In this document: positions 27,712 through 37,180 of the stretch, piece by piece
Layout: each line of letters starts with the position of its first letter
Numbering within the stretch: position 1 is the stretch's first letter
Assembly (NCBI RefSeq): GCF_001467895.1
Contig: NZ_LNYO01000013.1
Location: 414,686-478,685, forward strand
Length of the DNA: 64,000 nucleotides
Reading direction: 5' to 3'
Source: Legionella nautarum
GTDB taxonomy: Bacteria > Pseudomonadota > Gammaproteobacteria > Legionellales > Legionellaceae
Made by a program: the position numbers and the translations under genes
The notes under the pieces: generated by a model
Told to the model about the DNA's origin: nothing
The model's database searches: none
The model's input: only the letters and a program-made list of their open reading frames with translations

Positions 27712-28269
27712 ATGAAGAAGCAACTAGTCATAGGCTCGTTGTCAGTATTGGCAGCATCATGTGCGTCAATGGATAGATCGTTTCCCATTGTAGATGATGC
27801 AGGACATACGCATTACACAATGAGTGTCGATTCAGATCATAAGGGCGCACTTAGTTTTCCATCAAAGCGTGAGGCTACGGGTAGAAAAGTATTTATTTTC
27901 GATCCTAAACTCACTGCTTGGGCGGCTTATGATGCCCAAGGTAACCGCATTAAAACTGGAAGTGCTTCAGGTGGTAAAGACTTCTGCGAAGACACCGGTC
28001 GAGGTTGTCGTACAGTCACTGGTACTTACCATATTTACTCTAAGAAAGGGGAAGATTGTACTTCAAGCCTCTATCCTATTGAGACAGGGGGTGGGGCACG
28101 TATGCCATACTGTATGCACTTCAGTGGAGGCTATTCTATCCATGCTGCCTATGATGTACCTAACTACAATGCTAGCCATGGCTGCATTCGAGTTTTACCA
28201 AGTGCTGCAAAATGGCTAAACCAAGACTTCTTGGATATGGGTTCTACTGTAATTGTTAAACCCTACTAA
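27712..28269 (+). CDS. L,D-transpeptidase (YkuD) lipoprotein
   Basis: 185 residues with a lipoprotein-like start (MKKQLVIGSLSVLAASCAS; Cys17 would be lipidated). The YkuD domain has the catalytic signature HAAYDVPNYNASHGCIRV with the nucleophilic Cys in SHGCIR and an upstream substrate loop (GRGCRTVTGTYHI). Such enzymes form 3-3 cross-links or anchor proteins to peptidoglycan. A GAGGGAGGAAA ribosome site precedes the ATG. Followed by a strong terminator. Confidence 0.88.
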   Translation: MKKQLVIGSLSVLAASCASMDRSFPIVDDAGHTHYTMSVDSDHKGALSFPSKREATGRKVFIFDPKLTAWAAYDAQGNRIKTGSASGGKDFCEDTGRGCRTVTGTYHIYSKKGEDCTSSLYPIETGGGARMPYCMHFSGGYSIHAAYDVPNYNASHGCIRVLPSAAKWLNQDFLDMGSTVIVKPY

Positions 28270-28286
28270 GAAAAATAAGAAGACAG

Positions 28287-28323
28287 AAACCTGGTTGTCG
28301 CTTTGCGACACCAGGTTTTTTTC
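28287..28323 (+). terminator. Intrinsic terminator after the L,D-transpeptidase gene
   Basis: AAACCTGG (28287-28294) pairs with CCAGGTTT (28311-28318); an inner GTCG/CGAC stem and a 5-base loop complete the hairpin, followed by a T-run. It ends exactly where the convergent gatB begins its last codons. Confidence 0.9.
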
Positions 28324-29750
28324 TATAAGTATTTCTTTAATAAGGAATTAATCTGAGCTGGATTAGCCTGCCCTTTAGTTTCTTTCATCACCTGGCCTAC
28401 AAAAAAACCGAGTAATTTTTCTTTACCTGCGCGGTAATCAGCGGCTTGCTCGGGGTATTGTTTAATGATTGCCTGTACGAGCCCTTCAAGCAAGGCATTA
28501 TCGCTAGTCTGAAGGTAGCCCTCTTTTAGAATAATTTCCTCGACTGTTCCCTCGCCAGCCCATAATTTGGCAAAAATTTGTTTAGCGATTTGTGTTGAAA
28601 TTTTTTGTTCTGCAAGCTGATTTAATAAGGGAGCGAATGCTGAAGGTGAAACAGGGGAGTTCTCAAAGCTAAGATTTGCTTCATTGAGTGCTGCAGCAAA
28701 ATTTCCTTTCAGCCAGTTTACCATCATTTTTTCGTCAGCTTGAGTAAGCTGTTTTAGCTCGCTAAAAAATTGGTAATTGGCTGGTGCTGAAAGAAGAAAG
28801 TAGATATCTTCTTCATTCAAACTCTTATTCTTCCTGAGATTTGCTTTGAGTTCTTCAGGTAGGGGAGGCATTGATTGTTTAATTTGTGCTAAATCCTGGG
28901 TAAGAATTTGAATAGGCAATAAATCGGGATCAGGGAAATAGCGATAATCATTTTCATTTTCTTTCGAGCGAAGAACCTGAGTTGTGTTGCTATTGGGGCA
29001 ATAGAGGCGAGTTTCTTGATAAATTTCTTGTCCGTTTTCAAGTAAGTCCTGATGCCTGGCTTGTTCATAACGAATCGCTTTCTCGATGAAGCGAAAAGAG
29101 TTGAGATTTTTTATTTCGCTGCGGGTCCCTAATTTCTCTGAGCCCTGGGGCTTTAGTGAAATATTTACGTCACAACGGAAAGAACCTTCTTGCATATTAC
29201 CATCACAGATCCCTAAAAATCGCACTAAAAGATGTAGCGCTTTAAGATAACTGACTGCCTCTTCTGCTGAAGATAAACAAGGGGCAGTCACAATCTCAAG
29301 TAGTGGCGTGCCTGCTCGATTGAGGTCGATGCCTGTGTATTGCGCGTGCGCTTCGTGTAGAGATTTCCCTGCATCTTCTTCTAAATGGGCTCTAACAATT
29401 TCCACTCGTTTTTCACAACCCTCAACCTCAATGTTCAAATAGCCATTGGCAACGATAGGGCGCTCAAATTGACTAATTTGATAACCTTTAGGTAAATCGG
29501 GATAAAAATAATTTTTGCGTTCAAAATAAGAATGGTTATTGATCGTCGCATTAATGGCTAAGCCAAATTGAATGGCCATATGCACTGCTTGTTGATTGAG
29601 GACAGGCAAAACACCTGGAAGGCCCGCATCAATAAAACAGGTTTGTGTATTAGGTGCTGCGCCGAAAGCAGTCGCTGCACCGGAGAACAATTTTGATTTT
29701 GTTCGTAATTGGGCGTGAACTTCAAGACCAATAACAGTATCCCATGCCAT
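28323..29750 (-). CDS. gatB: Asp/Glu-tRNA amidotransferase subunit B
   Basis: 475 residues. Family signatures: VIGLEVHAQLRTKSKLFSG at the N-terminus, YFYPDLPKGYQISQ, AGTPLLEIVT and EDAGKSLHE; the C-terminal YqeY-like tail domain ends with GQVMKETKGQANP. GatB binds the mischarged tRNA and the ATP site of the amidotransferase that makes Asn-tRNA and/or Gln-tRNA. Third gene of gatC-gatA-gatB. Confidence 0.96.
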   Translation of the reverse strand: MAWDTVIGLEVHAQLRTKSKLFSGAATAFGAAPNTQTCFIDAGLPGVLPVLNQQAVHMAIQFGLAINATINNHSYFERKNYFYPDLPKGYQISQFERPIVANGYLNIEVEGCEKRVEIVRAHLEEDAGKSLHEAHAQYTGIDLNRAGTPLLEIVTAPCLSSAEEAVSYLKALHLLVRFLGICDGNMQEGSFRCDVNISLKPQGSEKLGTRSEIKNLNSFRFIEKAIRYEQARHQDLLENGQEIYQETRLYCPNSNTTQVLRSKENENDYRYFPDPDLLPIQILTQDLAQIKQSMPPLPEELKANLRKNKSLNEEDIYFLLSAPANYQFFSELKQLTQADEKMMVNWLKGNFAAALNEANLSFENSPVSPSAFAPLLNQLAEQKISTQIAKQIFAKLWAGEGTVEEIILKEGYLQTSDNALLEGLVQAIIKQYPEQAADYRAGKEKLLGFFVGQVMKETKGQANPAQINSLLKKYL

Positions 29751-29753
29751 AAA

Positions 29754-31205
29754 TCACCCTTCGAAGCTTGGTCTGGCTTGGTGCCAGTCAGTACATTGTT
29801 GATAGTGGTGAGCACAGTTAAGCAACAGTGCTTCGCTGAAAGGTTTGCCAATGAACTGCATGCCAATAGGCAAGCCTTGACTAAATCCTACTGGAATAGA
29901 AAGAGCCGGCATGCCTGCCAAGTTTGCAGCAACGGTAAACACATCTGCTAAATAATTCTGAATTGGATCCTCTATTTTTTCTCCGATTTTGAATGCGCAA
30001 GTCGGTGTAGTAGGACCTAAAATAAGATCGACCTGATTTAAGTTCTCTTGTAGTTCATTTTGGATTAATCGCCTAATTTTTAATGCTTGTAAGTAGTAAT
30101 CATCAAAATAACCGGAAGAAAGCACATGAGTGCCAGTCAGGATGCGACGTTTGACTTCCAGGCCAAATCCTTCGGTACGTGTCTTGATAATTTGTTCCTG
30201 TAGGCTCGCTTGGGTGCTGCGATAACCAAAACGTACACCATCATAACGCGATAAATTCGAGGAAGCTTCCGCGCAGGCAATGACATAGTAGCAGGGAACC
30301 CAAAGAGGTTGCAGCTTTAAATCAAGTTCAAGGATTTCAGCACCCTGCTGCTGGAAAATTTTTACAGCCGCATGAATAGCTTGTTGGATGTCCTTATCCA
30401 CTTCATTGTGGAAGAAACAAGAGGGTATGCCAATACGTAAGCCTTTAATTGGGTGGTTTAGAGTCGCTGAATAATTGGGGATAGGTTGATTAACTGAGGT
30501 CGAATCCTTGGGATCAAAGCCTGCCATAGCTTCTAAGATTAGGGCCAAATCCTCTGCAGATCGAGCAAAGGGCCCCCCTTGATCGAGGCTCGAAGCAAAG
30601 GCAACCATTCCAAAGCGAGATACCAAGCCATAGGTAGGTTTTATTCCTGAAATGCCACAAAACGCTGCGGGTTGTCTTATTGAGCCGCCGGTATCTGTAC
30701 CTGTCGCAAAAGGGATCAAACCTGCGGCTACTGCGGCAGCAGAACCGCCAGAAGAGCCGCCGGGAACGCGTGCTAGGTCCCAAGGATTTTTGACTGGGCC
30801 AAAATAACTATTTTCATTGGCAGAGCCCATGGCAAATTCATCCATATTGGTTTTACCCAATAAGATCACCTTTTGTTCGGCTAGACGAGTAACGGCGGTT
30901 GCTTGATAAGGGGAATAATAATTTGCAAGCATTTTTGAGCCGCAAGTGGTAGCTAGCTCTGTTGTGCAAAAAATATCTTTATGGGCTATCGGTATACCCG
31001 TTAAAGTTTTTGCTTGCCCTGCTTTGAGCAATTTATCTGCTTCTTTAGCTGTGCTGAAAGCCTGTTCTTCATCGATTACAGAAATAAAAGCATTCAGTGT
31101 CTGATGTTGATGAATGCGATTAAGGTAGTGTTGGGTTAATTCTAAACTTGAAAATTGGCGCTGTCGTAGCGAACGGATTAATTCTGCTAAAGAGAGCTTA
31201 TGCAT
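29754..31205 (-). CDS. gatA: Asp/Glu-tRNA amidotransferase subunit A
   Basis: 483 residues, an amidase-signature protein. Catalytic Lys in [10 protein letters not shown], the Ser-rich [14 protein letters not shown], and the nucleophile Ser in [13 protein letters not shown] are all present. It hydrolyses glutamine and passes ammonia to GatB. Two bases separate it from gatC and three from gatB. Confidence 0.96.
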   Translation of the reverse strand: MHKLSLAELIRSLRQRQFSSLELTQHYLNRIHQHQTLNAFISVIDEEQAFSTAKEADKLLKAGQAKTLTGIPIAHKDIFCTTELATTCGSKMLANYYSPYQATAVTRLAEQKVILLGKTNMDEFAMGSANENSYFGPVKNPWDLARVPGGSSGGSAAAVAAGLIPFATGTDTGGSIRQPAAFCGISGIKPTYGLVSRFGMVAFASSLDQGGPFARSAEDLALILEAMAGFDPKDSTSVNQPIPNYSATLNHPIKGLRIGIPSCFFHNEVDKDIQQAIHAAVKIFQQQGAEILELDLKLQPLWVPCYYVIACAEASSNLSRYDGVRFGYRSTQASLQEQIIKTRTEGFGLEVKRRILTGTHVLSSGYFDDYYLQALKIRRLIQNELQENLNQVDLILGPTTPTCAFKIGEKIEDPIQNYLADVFTVAANLAGMPALSIPVGFSQGLPIGMQFIGKPFSEALLLNCAHHYQQCTDWHQARPSFEG

Positions 31206-31207
31206 AG

Positions 31208-31510
31208 TTATTGTCCTGAATCAGAATCGATCACTTTTGGAACTTGATAAAGTCCGTCCTCGAAAAGTGGAGCAAGATCCGCCAACTGTGTTTCACAATT
31301 TTCCTCGGTTACTGCGTCAGGTCTCAAACGCTGCTGCAGATCAGAGGGATGAAACAGGGGTGCTGTATTTCTAGTATCGACTTTACGCAATTGATCTACA
31401 AAATCCATGATGGCATGAACTTCTTCTGCTAATTGGCTATGCTCATCGGATTCGCAATCCAAGTAGGCTAATTGTTCTATCTTTTTTAAGTGTTGTTCGG
31501 TAAAAGACAT
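31208..31510 (-). CDS. gatC: Asp/Glu-tRNA amidotransferase subunit C
   Basis: 100 residues from ATG 31510, chosen because TTGGAA lies just upstream and the family N-terminus ([17 protein letters not shown]) follows directly. Later motifs are [13 protein letters not shown] and [15 protein letters not shown]. GatC is a small belt-like subunit that stabilises GatA-GatB. First gene of the operon. Confidence 0.93.
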   Translation of the reverse strand: MSFTEQHLKKIEQLAYLDCESDEHSQLAEEVHAIMDFVDQLRKVDTRNTAPLFHPSDLQQRLRPDAVTEENCETQLADLAPLFEDGLYQVPKVIDSDSGQ

Positions 31511-31596
31511 AATGAATTCCAAAATAATTGAGGAAAAATTATACCTTGCATTGTAAACCTGGGGAATTATTTTTGGATATTTTAGAAATTAATGTA

Positions 31597-31615
31597 GGTC
31601 GGGCCTTCGCCGACC
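31597..31615. repeat. Short hairpin of a dispersed intergenic element
   Basis: GGTCGG (31597-31602) and CCGACC (31610-31615) form a perfect 6-bp stem within TAGGTCGGGCCTTCGCCGAC. It resembles the TAGGTTGGGC element after bamD. It lies between gatC and the ankyrin gene; no other structure was recognised in this 214-bp gap. Confidence 0.4.
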
Positions 31616-31724
31616 AGGTTAAAATTCCTTAGCCACCTCTCGATAATCCAGTCCAACCCTGCCCGATGTCCCTCGGCTTGGCAGCACAGGAATAGGCAAA
31701 GTTGAGACAGCTAGAATGACTAGG

Positions 31725-33485
31725 TTATTGAATTTCTGGCCCTGAAATAGTTATTGCCTGGATTTTCGCTTGTAAGGCATATACAAATTCGGTAACGGTA
31801 GTAACAGGTTGACCGACTATACAATCGGCATGTCCTTGTTTGATAAATGCTCTCAAGTCACTTCCTAAGCGCCCATTTCTAAGAGTAGGTAAATGAGCGA
31901 TTAAATCGATGAGAGCCCCTCCATCAAAATATTCCCCTCGCAATACTTTCTTTAAGGCAGCGATTGCTGCGGTTTTTTGTGTATAGCTTTTTTGAAATAA
32001 ACTGAGGATATTGAGGTGTAGATATTCTTTGGTGTAACCGTTTTCATCTTTTTGTTCTCTGCGCTCATGGTGATAATCATCAATGAGGCTATTTAATTCG
32101 TATAATCTATTTTCTATTAAAAATTCTGAGCCGCGTTCATCTACAAACTTGTCGAGTGCTTGAACTATCGCTTGATTATTATTGTTTTCTGCAATTTGCC
32201 TAGCAGAGCGGCGAGCCCCCTGTTTTTCACAAACATTAACATTGAGATTAGGTACCTGAAGTAAAGCCTCTACTGTGGCTGTATCATTTTGCATGACTGC
32301 GTCGATGAGCGCTACATAGCCATCATTACTGCAAGCATTAACATCAGCTCCAGCTCGAATAAGTGCTTTAATATTTTGTTGGTCACCATTTTGGACAGCA
32401 CGCATGACAGGGGTATAACCCTGTAAGTCGCGAGCATTTAAATCGGGATGTGGTTCAATGGCGACTTTCTCTTCATCCCCATCCTCTTTGGAGGATGGTT
32501 GAGTTTGTGCAGTGAGACCAAATGTAGCTCTAAAAGCTTCAATTCCGCTTGCGTCGGATTCCACCACAGTTGTAACTGCCTGAACTTTATCCCCAATAAA
32601 AGCAGCTAAGCTTAATTCGCTAATTTTTAAGACTTCTTGTGCTTGTTTTTTATCGGCTCCCTTAGCAACTAGAAATTGAGCTATTTGAGATTTTTTATAC
32701 TCGATTGCTACTATGAGAGGGGTTATTAATTTCGTTTTAGCTGATAGGGGAGGCTCAATATAATTGACGTCTGCTCCTTGCTCATCCACTAAAAATTCTA
32801 CGGCTGGCAAGTTTCCTGCTGATATGGCAAATAGCAAGGCAGCATTATAATCAAAGGCTTCTTCGCTTGCTGCAATTAACTCCTTGGCAAGGTCTAACTT
32901 CCCTTGTGAACAAGCTTTTTGAAAGTCGACCTGAGAGGGAACTACCCCGGCTTGGAGTAATAATTTAATCGTATCTAAACTACCGTTAATAACAGCTGCT
33001 GTTAATGCTTTTCGAGCAGAAGTAGAATGAGGGTTAAACCCTTCGGCAGCAATAAGTATTTCAACAAGTGCAGACTTATTTTGTTCCGCAAACATAACTA
33101 GCGCATTTTTTTTAGTCTGCTTAAATACATGGTCAATAATCTTAGGCTCAGCTTCGATGAGTGCTTCTAAAAGCTCATTATCATTTTCACGAATTGCAAT
33201 GTTAAGAATGGGTTCTAATTCATCTAATTTAATAGCTACTTTTAACGTTACTAGTCCGGATAATTCTATTTGATGAACTAAATGACGAATTAAATGACGA
33301 ACTGAATGATTAACTAAATCAGGTTTTTGAATGTTAACTGAATGCTCAGCTAATTGCTTAAGATAATAATGGAAAACGATGGATTCAGCTTGATTTTCAA
33401 AACGCCCGTTTGCGCCATGGGTTTTATGCAAACGCTGCAGTCGTGCATTAATTTTATCCTTTAGATCTGCAAGTGACTGAACCAT
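31725..33485 (-). CDS. Ankyrin-repeat protein, candidate Dot/Icm effector
   Basis: About 586 residues from ATG 33485, chosen for an AGGGA site eight bases upstream. The N-terminal ~80 residues are helical. Ankyrin-like repeats run from about residue 90 to 440, for example TAAVINGSLDTIKLLLQAGV, TPVMRAVQNGDQQNIKALIR with AGADVNA, and ALIDAVMQNDTATVEALLQ. The C-terminal ~90 residues (KTAAIAALKKVLRGEY, then LIAHLPTLRNGRLGSDLRAF) resemble a domain I associate with Legionella effectors (DUF5617-like). No signal peptide is present. Secretion and host target are inferred, not shown. Confidence 0.75.
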   Translation of the reverse strand: MVQSLADLKDKINARLQRLHKTHGANGRFENQAESIVFHYYLKQLAEHSVNIQKPDLVNHSVRHLIRHLVHQIELSGLVTLKVAIKLDELEPILNIAIRENDNELLEALIEAEPKIIDHVFKQTKKNALVMFAEQNKSALVEILIAAEGFNPHSTSARKALTAAVINGSLDTIKLLLQAGVVPSQVDFQKACSQGKLDLAKELIAASEEAFDYNAALLFAISAGNLPAVEFLVDEQGADVNYIEPPLSAKTKLITPLIVAIEYKKSQIAQFLVAKGADKKQAQEVLKISELSLAAFIGDKVQAVTTVVESDASGIEAFRATFGLTAQTQPSSKEDGDEEKVAIEPHPDLNARDLQGYTPVMRAVQNGDQQNIKALIRAGADVNACSNDGYVALIDAVMQNDTATVEALLQVPNLNVNVCEKQGARRSARQIAENNNNQAIVQALDKFVDERGSEFLIENRLYELNSLIDDYHHERREQKDENGYTKEYLHLNILSLFQKSYTQKTAAIAALKKVLRGEYFDGGALIDLIAHLPTLRNGRLGSDLRAFIKQGHADCIVGQPVTTVTEFVYALQAKIQAITISGPEIQ

Positions 33486-33527
33486 AGAGAATTCCCTGAG
33501 TAAATAAAAATACATCTTAGCAAAGGA

Positions 33528-33563
33528 TTCTTAAGGGAAAATTAGTGGTTTCTTAAGGAAAAA
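33528..33563. promoter_or_regulatory. Two direct copies of a CTTAAG-centred motif between divergent genes
   Basis: TTCTTAAGGGAAAATTAG at 33528 and TTCTTAAGGAAAAATTAA at 33550 are repeated with a period of 22 bp (two helical turns), centred on the palindrome CTTAAG. They lie between the ankyrin gene (left, 43 bp away) and trpE(G) (right). A shared operator is possible, but the regulator is unknown. Confidence 0.35.
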
Positions 33564-33620
33564 TTAAGAGCCACGGATTGAAATTAAACCAAGCTTGCTC
33601 TGCTTTAGTTTTAAAGTAGA

Positions 33621-35786
33621 ATGGGGAAATGTCTTTTTTTCTTGGTATTATCGATGTTACAGCAGGTTAAAACCGCGGGTGGTGTTCACATAGAATACGA
33701 ACAACATGATTTAGTGTATGAGAACGCCATCGAGCCGCTCCTTGAACGGCTTGACACTCATCGAGGCGCATTATTTGCATCGAGTTTTGAATATCCCGGC
33801 CGATATACTTGCTGGGACATCGGTTTTTATAATCCTCCTTTGGCTTTTATTTGCAAAGCAAAAGAAATTCATATTCAAGCATTAAATCGGCGCGGGGAAG
33901 TTTTATTAGCCATTATTTTTCCCTTATTGCAAGAATCTAATCATCTAATCATTAAAGAACATAGTGAACGCTTATGCCAGATTGAGGTGAAACATTCGCA
34001 GGAAATTTTTAGTGAAGAAGAGCGTAGTCATCAGCCTTCAGTTTTCTCACTGCTGCGTTCTTTACTTGAGTTTTTTAAATCGGATGAAGATTATTTGGGG
34101 TTTTATGGAGCTTTTGGTTATGATTTAATTTTTCAGTTTGAGAATTTAACCCAACACAAAGAGCGATCCTCGGAACAGCGCGAAATGGTTTTATACCTTC
34201 CCGATGAAATCTATGTGGTCAATCATCGCAAAGAAATTGCTTTTATAAGACGTTATAATTTTCAATACCAAGGTAAATCGACTCAAGCCCTGCCGCGAGA
34301 AGGCGATTTTAATCCCTATAAACCCACGCATAAACCAACCAAATCTTGTGATCATGAACCAGGCGAGTATGCAGGGCTTGTCGAGCTAGCCAAACAGCGT
34401 TTTGCTTGTGGGGATCTGTTTGAGGTTGTTCCTAGCCAAATTTTTTATGCACCATGTCCAGAGCAGCCTTCAGCAATTTTTCGCCGAATGAGGGAGGTTA
34501 ATCCTTCACCCTATGGATTTTTTATTAATCTTGGGGAGGATGAATATCTCGTTGGTGCGTCGCCAGAAATGTATGTTCGTGTGCAGGGTAAGAGGGTGGA
34601 AACCTGTCCTATTTCTGGAACGATTAAACGAGGAACAGATGCCATTGAGGATGCGAAGAATATTCAACTTTTATTGGATTCCGAAAAGGAAGCATCGGAG
34701 TTAACGATGTGCACAGATGTGGATCGCAACGATAAATCCCGTATTTGTGAGGCCGGATCTGTACAGGTAGTTGGTCGTCGACAAATTGAAATGTATTCTC
34801 GCTTGATTCATACCGTCGACCATGTTGAGGGAACTTTGCGCGAAGGTTTTGATGCAGTCGATGCATTTTTAACGCATATGTGGGTTGTTACAGTGACAGG
34901 TGCGCCTAAGTTATGGGCAATGAATTTTATCGAAAAACATGAGAAATCACCGCGTAAATGGTATGCCGGTGCGGTGGGTTGGTTTGGTTTCAACGGCAAT
35001 TTAAATACAGGGCTGGTTTTAAGAACGATACGTATTCACCAGGGTATTGCTGAGATACGCGTCGGCGCAACCTTACTTTTTGATTCCGATCCACAGGCTG
35101 AAGAGCAGGAAACGCATTTAAAAGCTTCGGCATTTTTGGATATTTTGCAAAAACCGAATTTGAAACCTGGTTTAGTGAGCTCCGTACCGCAGAAGGGGGC
35201 GGGTAAAAGGGTGTTGTTGGTTGATCATCAAGATTCTTTTGTTCATACTTTAGCTAATTATCTGCGACAAACTGGTGCCCAAGTCGTTACTATTCGCAGC
35301 GAATATGTGCTGGATTATTTGCAACAACAATCCTTTGACTTAGTTCTGCTTTCACCAGGGCCTGGGCGGCCGGTTGATTTTAAGCTGGCGCAAACAATTG
35401 ATGCGGTTTTGAAAAAGAAAATTCCTTTATTTGGTGTATGCCTGGGTTTGCAGGGTATTGTGGAATATTTTGGCGGCGTCTTGGATATCTTAACTTATCC
35501 AATGCATGGCAAGGCTTCTAAAATCGAGGTTAAGGATGAATCTGGTTTGTTTGCCGGTCTAGGCCAATCGTTTACAGCAGGCCGTTATCATTCGCTCTAT
35601 GCGCGAACTGCAAAACTACCGCAGGAGTTAAAAGTAACGGCTTTAAGCCAAGATGGAATTGTGATGGCTGTAGAACATAAAACTTTACCCATTTATGCCG
35701 TTCAATTTCATCCTGAAACAATTCTTTCGCTACCTAATCAAGCAGGATTGCGAATTATTTCTAATTTAATGGGAATGATTGAATAA
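33621..35786 (+). CDS. trpE(G): Fused anthranilate synthase TrpE(G)
   Basis: 721 residues (710 if ATG 33654 is used). The N-terminal ~510 residues are the chorismate-converting component: DLFEVVPSQ, NPSPYGFFINLG, CPISGTIKRG, DVDRNDKSR and VTVTGAPK. The C-terminal ~190 are the glutaminase: SPGPGRP, GVCLGLQ with the nucleophile Cys, and VQFHPE. The layout and the sequence as I remember it match the single-chain enzymes of Sinorhizobium and Azospirillum, not the split TrpE/TrpG usual in gammaproteobacteria. It makes anthranilate for tryptophan. No Trp-rich leader peptide is evident upstream. Confidence 0.93.
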   Translation: MGKCLFFLVLSMLQQVKTAGGVHIEYEQHDLVYENAIEPLLERLDTHRGALFASSFEYPGRYTCWDIGFYNPPLAFICKAKEIHIQALNRRGEVLLAIIFPLLQESNHLIIKEHSERLCQIEVKHSQEIFSEEERSHQPSVFSLLRSLLEFFKSDEDYLGFYGAFGYDLIFQFENLTQHKERSSEQREMVLYLPDEIYVVNHRKEIAFIRRYNFQYQGKSTQALPREGDFNPYKPTHKPTKSCDHEPGEYAGLVELAKQRFACGDLFEVVPSQIFYAPCPEQPSAIFRRMREVNPSPYGFFINLGEDEYLVGASPEMYVRVQGKRVETCPISGTIKRGTDAIEDAKNIQLLLDSEKEASELTMCTDVDRNDKSRICEAGSVQVVGRRQIEMYSRLIHTVDHVEGTLREGFDAVDAFLTHMWVVTVTGAPKLWAMNFIEKHEKSPRKWYAGAVGWFGFNGNLNTGLVLRTIRIHQGIAEIRVGATLLFDSDPQAEEQETHLKASAFLDILQKPNLKPGLVSSVPQKGAGKRVLLVDHQDSFVHTLANYLRQTGAQVVTIRSEYVLDYLQQQSFDLVLLSPGPGRPVDFKLAQTIDAVLKKKIPLFGVCLGLQGIVEYFGGVLDILTYPMHGKASKIEVKDESGLFAGLGQSFTAGRYHSLYARTAKLPQELKVTALSQDGIVMAVEHKTLPIYAVQFHPETILSLPNQAGLRIISNLMGMIE

Positions 35787-37091
35787 ATGCGCAATAAATT
35801 ATTGATAATTTATGGAGTATCGATTCTCCTAGGTCTCATCACAGGGCTTATGGGCTCTTTATTTCAACTTGCCATTTTGCATTTGGATGAATTCATTCAG
35901 CAAGTACTTAGTTTTGTGCAAACAAAAGGTGGTTCAGTCCTACTCACGTCTGTGTTAATTTCCATGAGTTTTGTTTTTATTGCTTGGCTCATGGTTCGAC
36001 ATATTTCTCCAGAAGCTTCAGGAAGCGGGGTACAAGAAATAGAAGGGGCTTTATTGCATGAAAGACCTATTTTTTGGCGACGTTTAATTCCAGTTAAGTT
36101 TGTTGCGGGGATTTTGGCAATCTCCGGGAAATTAGTGCTTGGTCGCGAAGGTCCAACGATTCAAATAGGTGGTAATCTTGGTGATATGTTTGGAGAGTTG
36201 CTTCATTTATCCCAAGACAGACGTGATACGCTAATCATGGCAGGTGCAGCCGCCGGTCTTACAACGGCATTTAATGCCCCCTTAGCTGGAGTGCTTTTCG
36301 TACTTGAAGAGCTGCGTAATGAGTTTAATTTCACCTTCACCAATTTTAAAATGGTAGCTATTGCTTGTGTGATGGCGACAATTACCTTGCACTATTTTGT
36401 CGGGCCACAAGCAGACATCCCGATGAATGTTTTTGAATTGCCTAGCCTAAGATCGCTATGGCTCTTTTTCCTTTTGGGAATTATGGTCGGTTTTGTTGGT
36501 TTGTTATTCAATCATAGTTTGATGCTGAGCTTAAAACTCACCGATAAATTGAATTTCGGATTACGAATACTCTATGTGCTAATGATTGGCGCAGGGGTTG
36601 GGGTTCTTGCTTATCTTCAACCTGACTACGTGGGTGGCGGCTATCATATTATTAATCGAGCACTAACACTTACCTCGAGTGTATCAATACTCACCCTTAT
36701 TTTAGTAATTCGCTTTTTTACGACAATGCTCTGTTACTCAACCAATGTCCCTGGTGGTATTTTTGCCCCGATGCTGGCCTTAGGCGCTTTATTTGGTACG
36801 GCCGTGTCACAATTATTACAAGATTTAATGCCCGATATAACACTTCATCCTGGTATGTTTGCCGTTGCAAGCATGGGCGCTTTATTTGCAGCCTCTGTGC
36901 GGGCACCGATTACTGGTATTGTTTTAGTTGTTGAGATGACTCAAAACTATTCTTTGATTTTGCCATTAATGGTGTCTTGTCTGACTTCTACTACTGTTAT
37001 GCAGTTGGCGCGCAACCAGCCGATTTATACGCAGCTATTGCGTAGAGCGATTCGGAAAGAGCGTTTAGAGGTAGGGTCCGACCTACGTTAA
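35787..37091 (+). CDS. clcA: ClC-family chloride/proton antiporter
   Basis: 434 residues with about ten hydrophobic helices. Selectivity motifs are GSGVQEIEG (chloride-binding Ser), GREGPT (the gating Glu), the double Glu in FVLEEL (the second matches the internal proton glutamate of E. coli ClcA), and the GGIFAP loop with a late QPIYTQL tyrosine. Both glutamates are kept, so exchange rather than channel activity is expected. It abuts trpE(G) (TAAATG), hence probably cotranscribed. Confidence 0.9.
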   Translation: MRNKLLIIYGVSILLGLITGLMGSLFQLAILHLDEFIQQVLSFVQTKGGSVLLTSVLISMSFVFIAWLMVRHISPEASGSGVQEIEGALLHERPIFWRRLIPVKFVAGILAISGKLVLGREGPTIQIGGNLGDMFGELLHLSQDRRDTLIMAGAAAGLTTAFNAPLAGVLFVLEELRNEFNFTFTNFKMVAIACVMATITLHYFVGPQADIPMNVFELPSLRSLWLFFLLGIMVGFVGLLFNHSLMLSLKLTDKLNFGLRILYVLMIGAGVGVLAYLQPDYVGGGYHIINRALTLTSSVSILTLILVIRFFTTMLCYSTNVPGGIFAPMLALGALFGTAVSQLLQDLMPDITLHPGMFAVASMGALFAASVRAPITGIVLVVEMTQNYSLILPLMVSCLTSTTVMQLARNQPIYTQLLRRAIRKERLEVGSDLR

Positions 37092-37180
37092 ATGTAATAG
37101 CTAATCTTCTCCCCCTAAGTCACATACAAGGACGGCATAGGGTTTGGCATTAGCTATGAGCTCAGGAATATAAGCCATTG

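Noticed and set aside
33516-33620. Trp attenuator leader before trpE(G)
   Set aside because: No short ORF with consecutive Trp codons and no terminator/antiterminator pair was visible.
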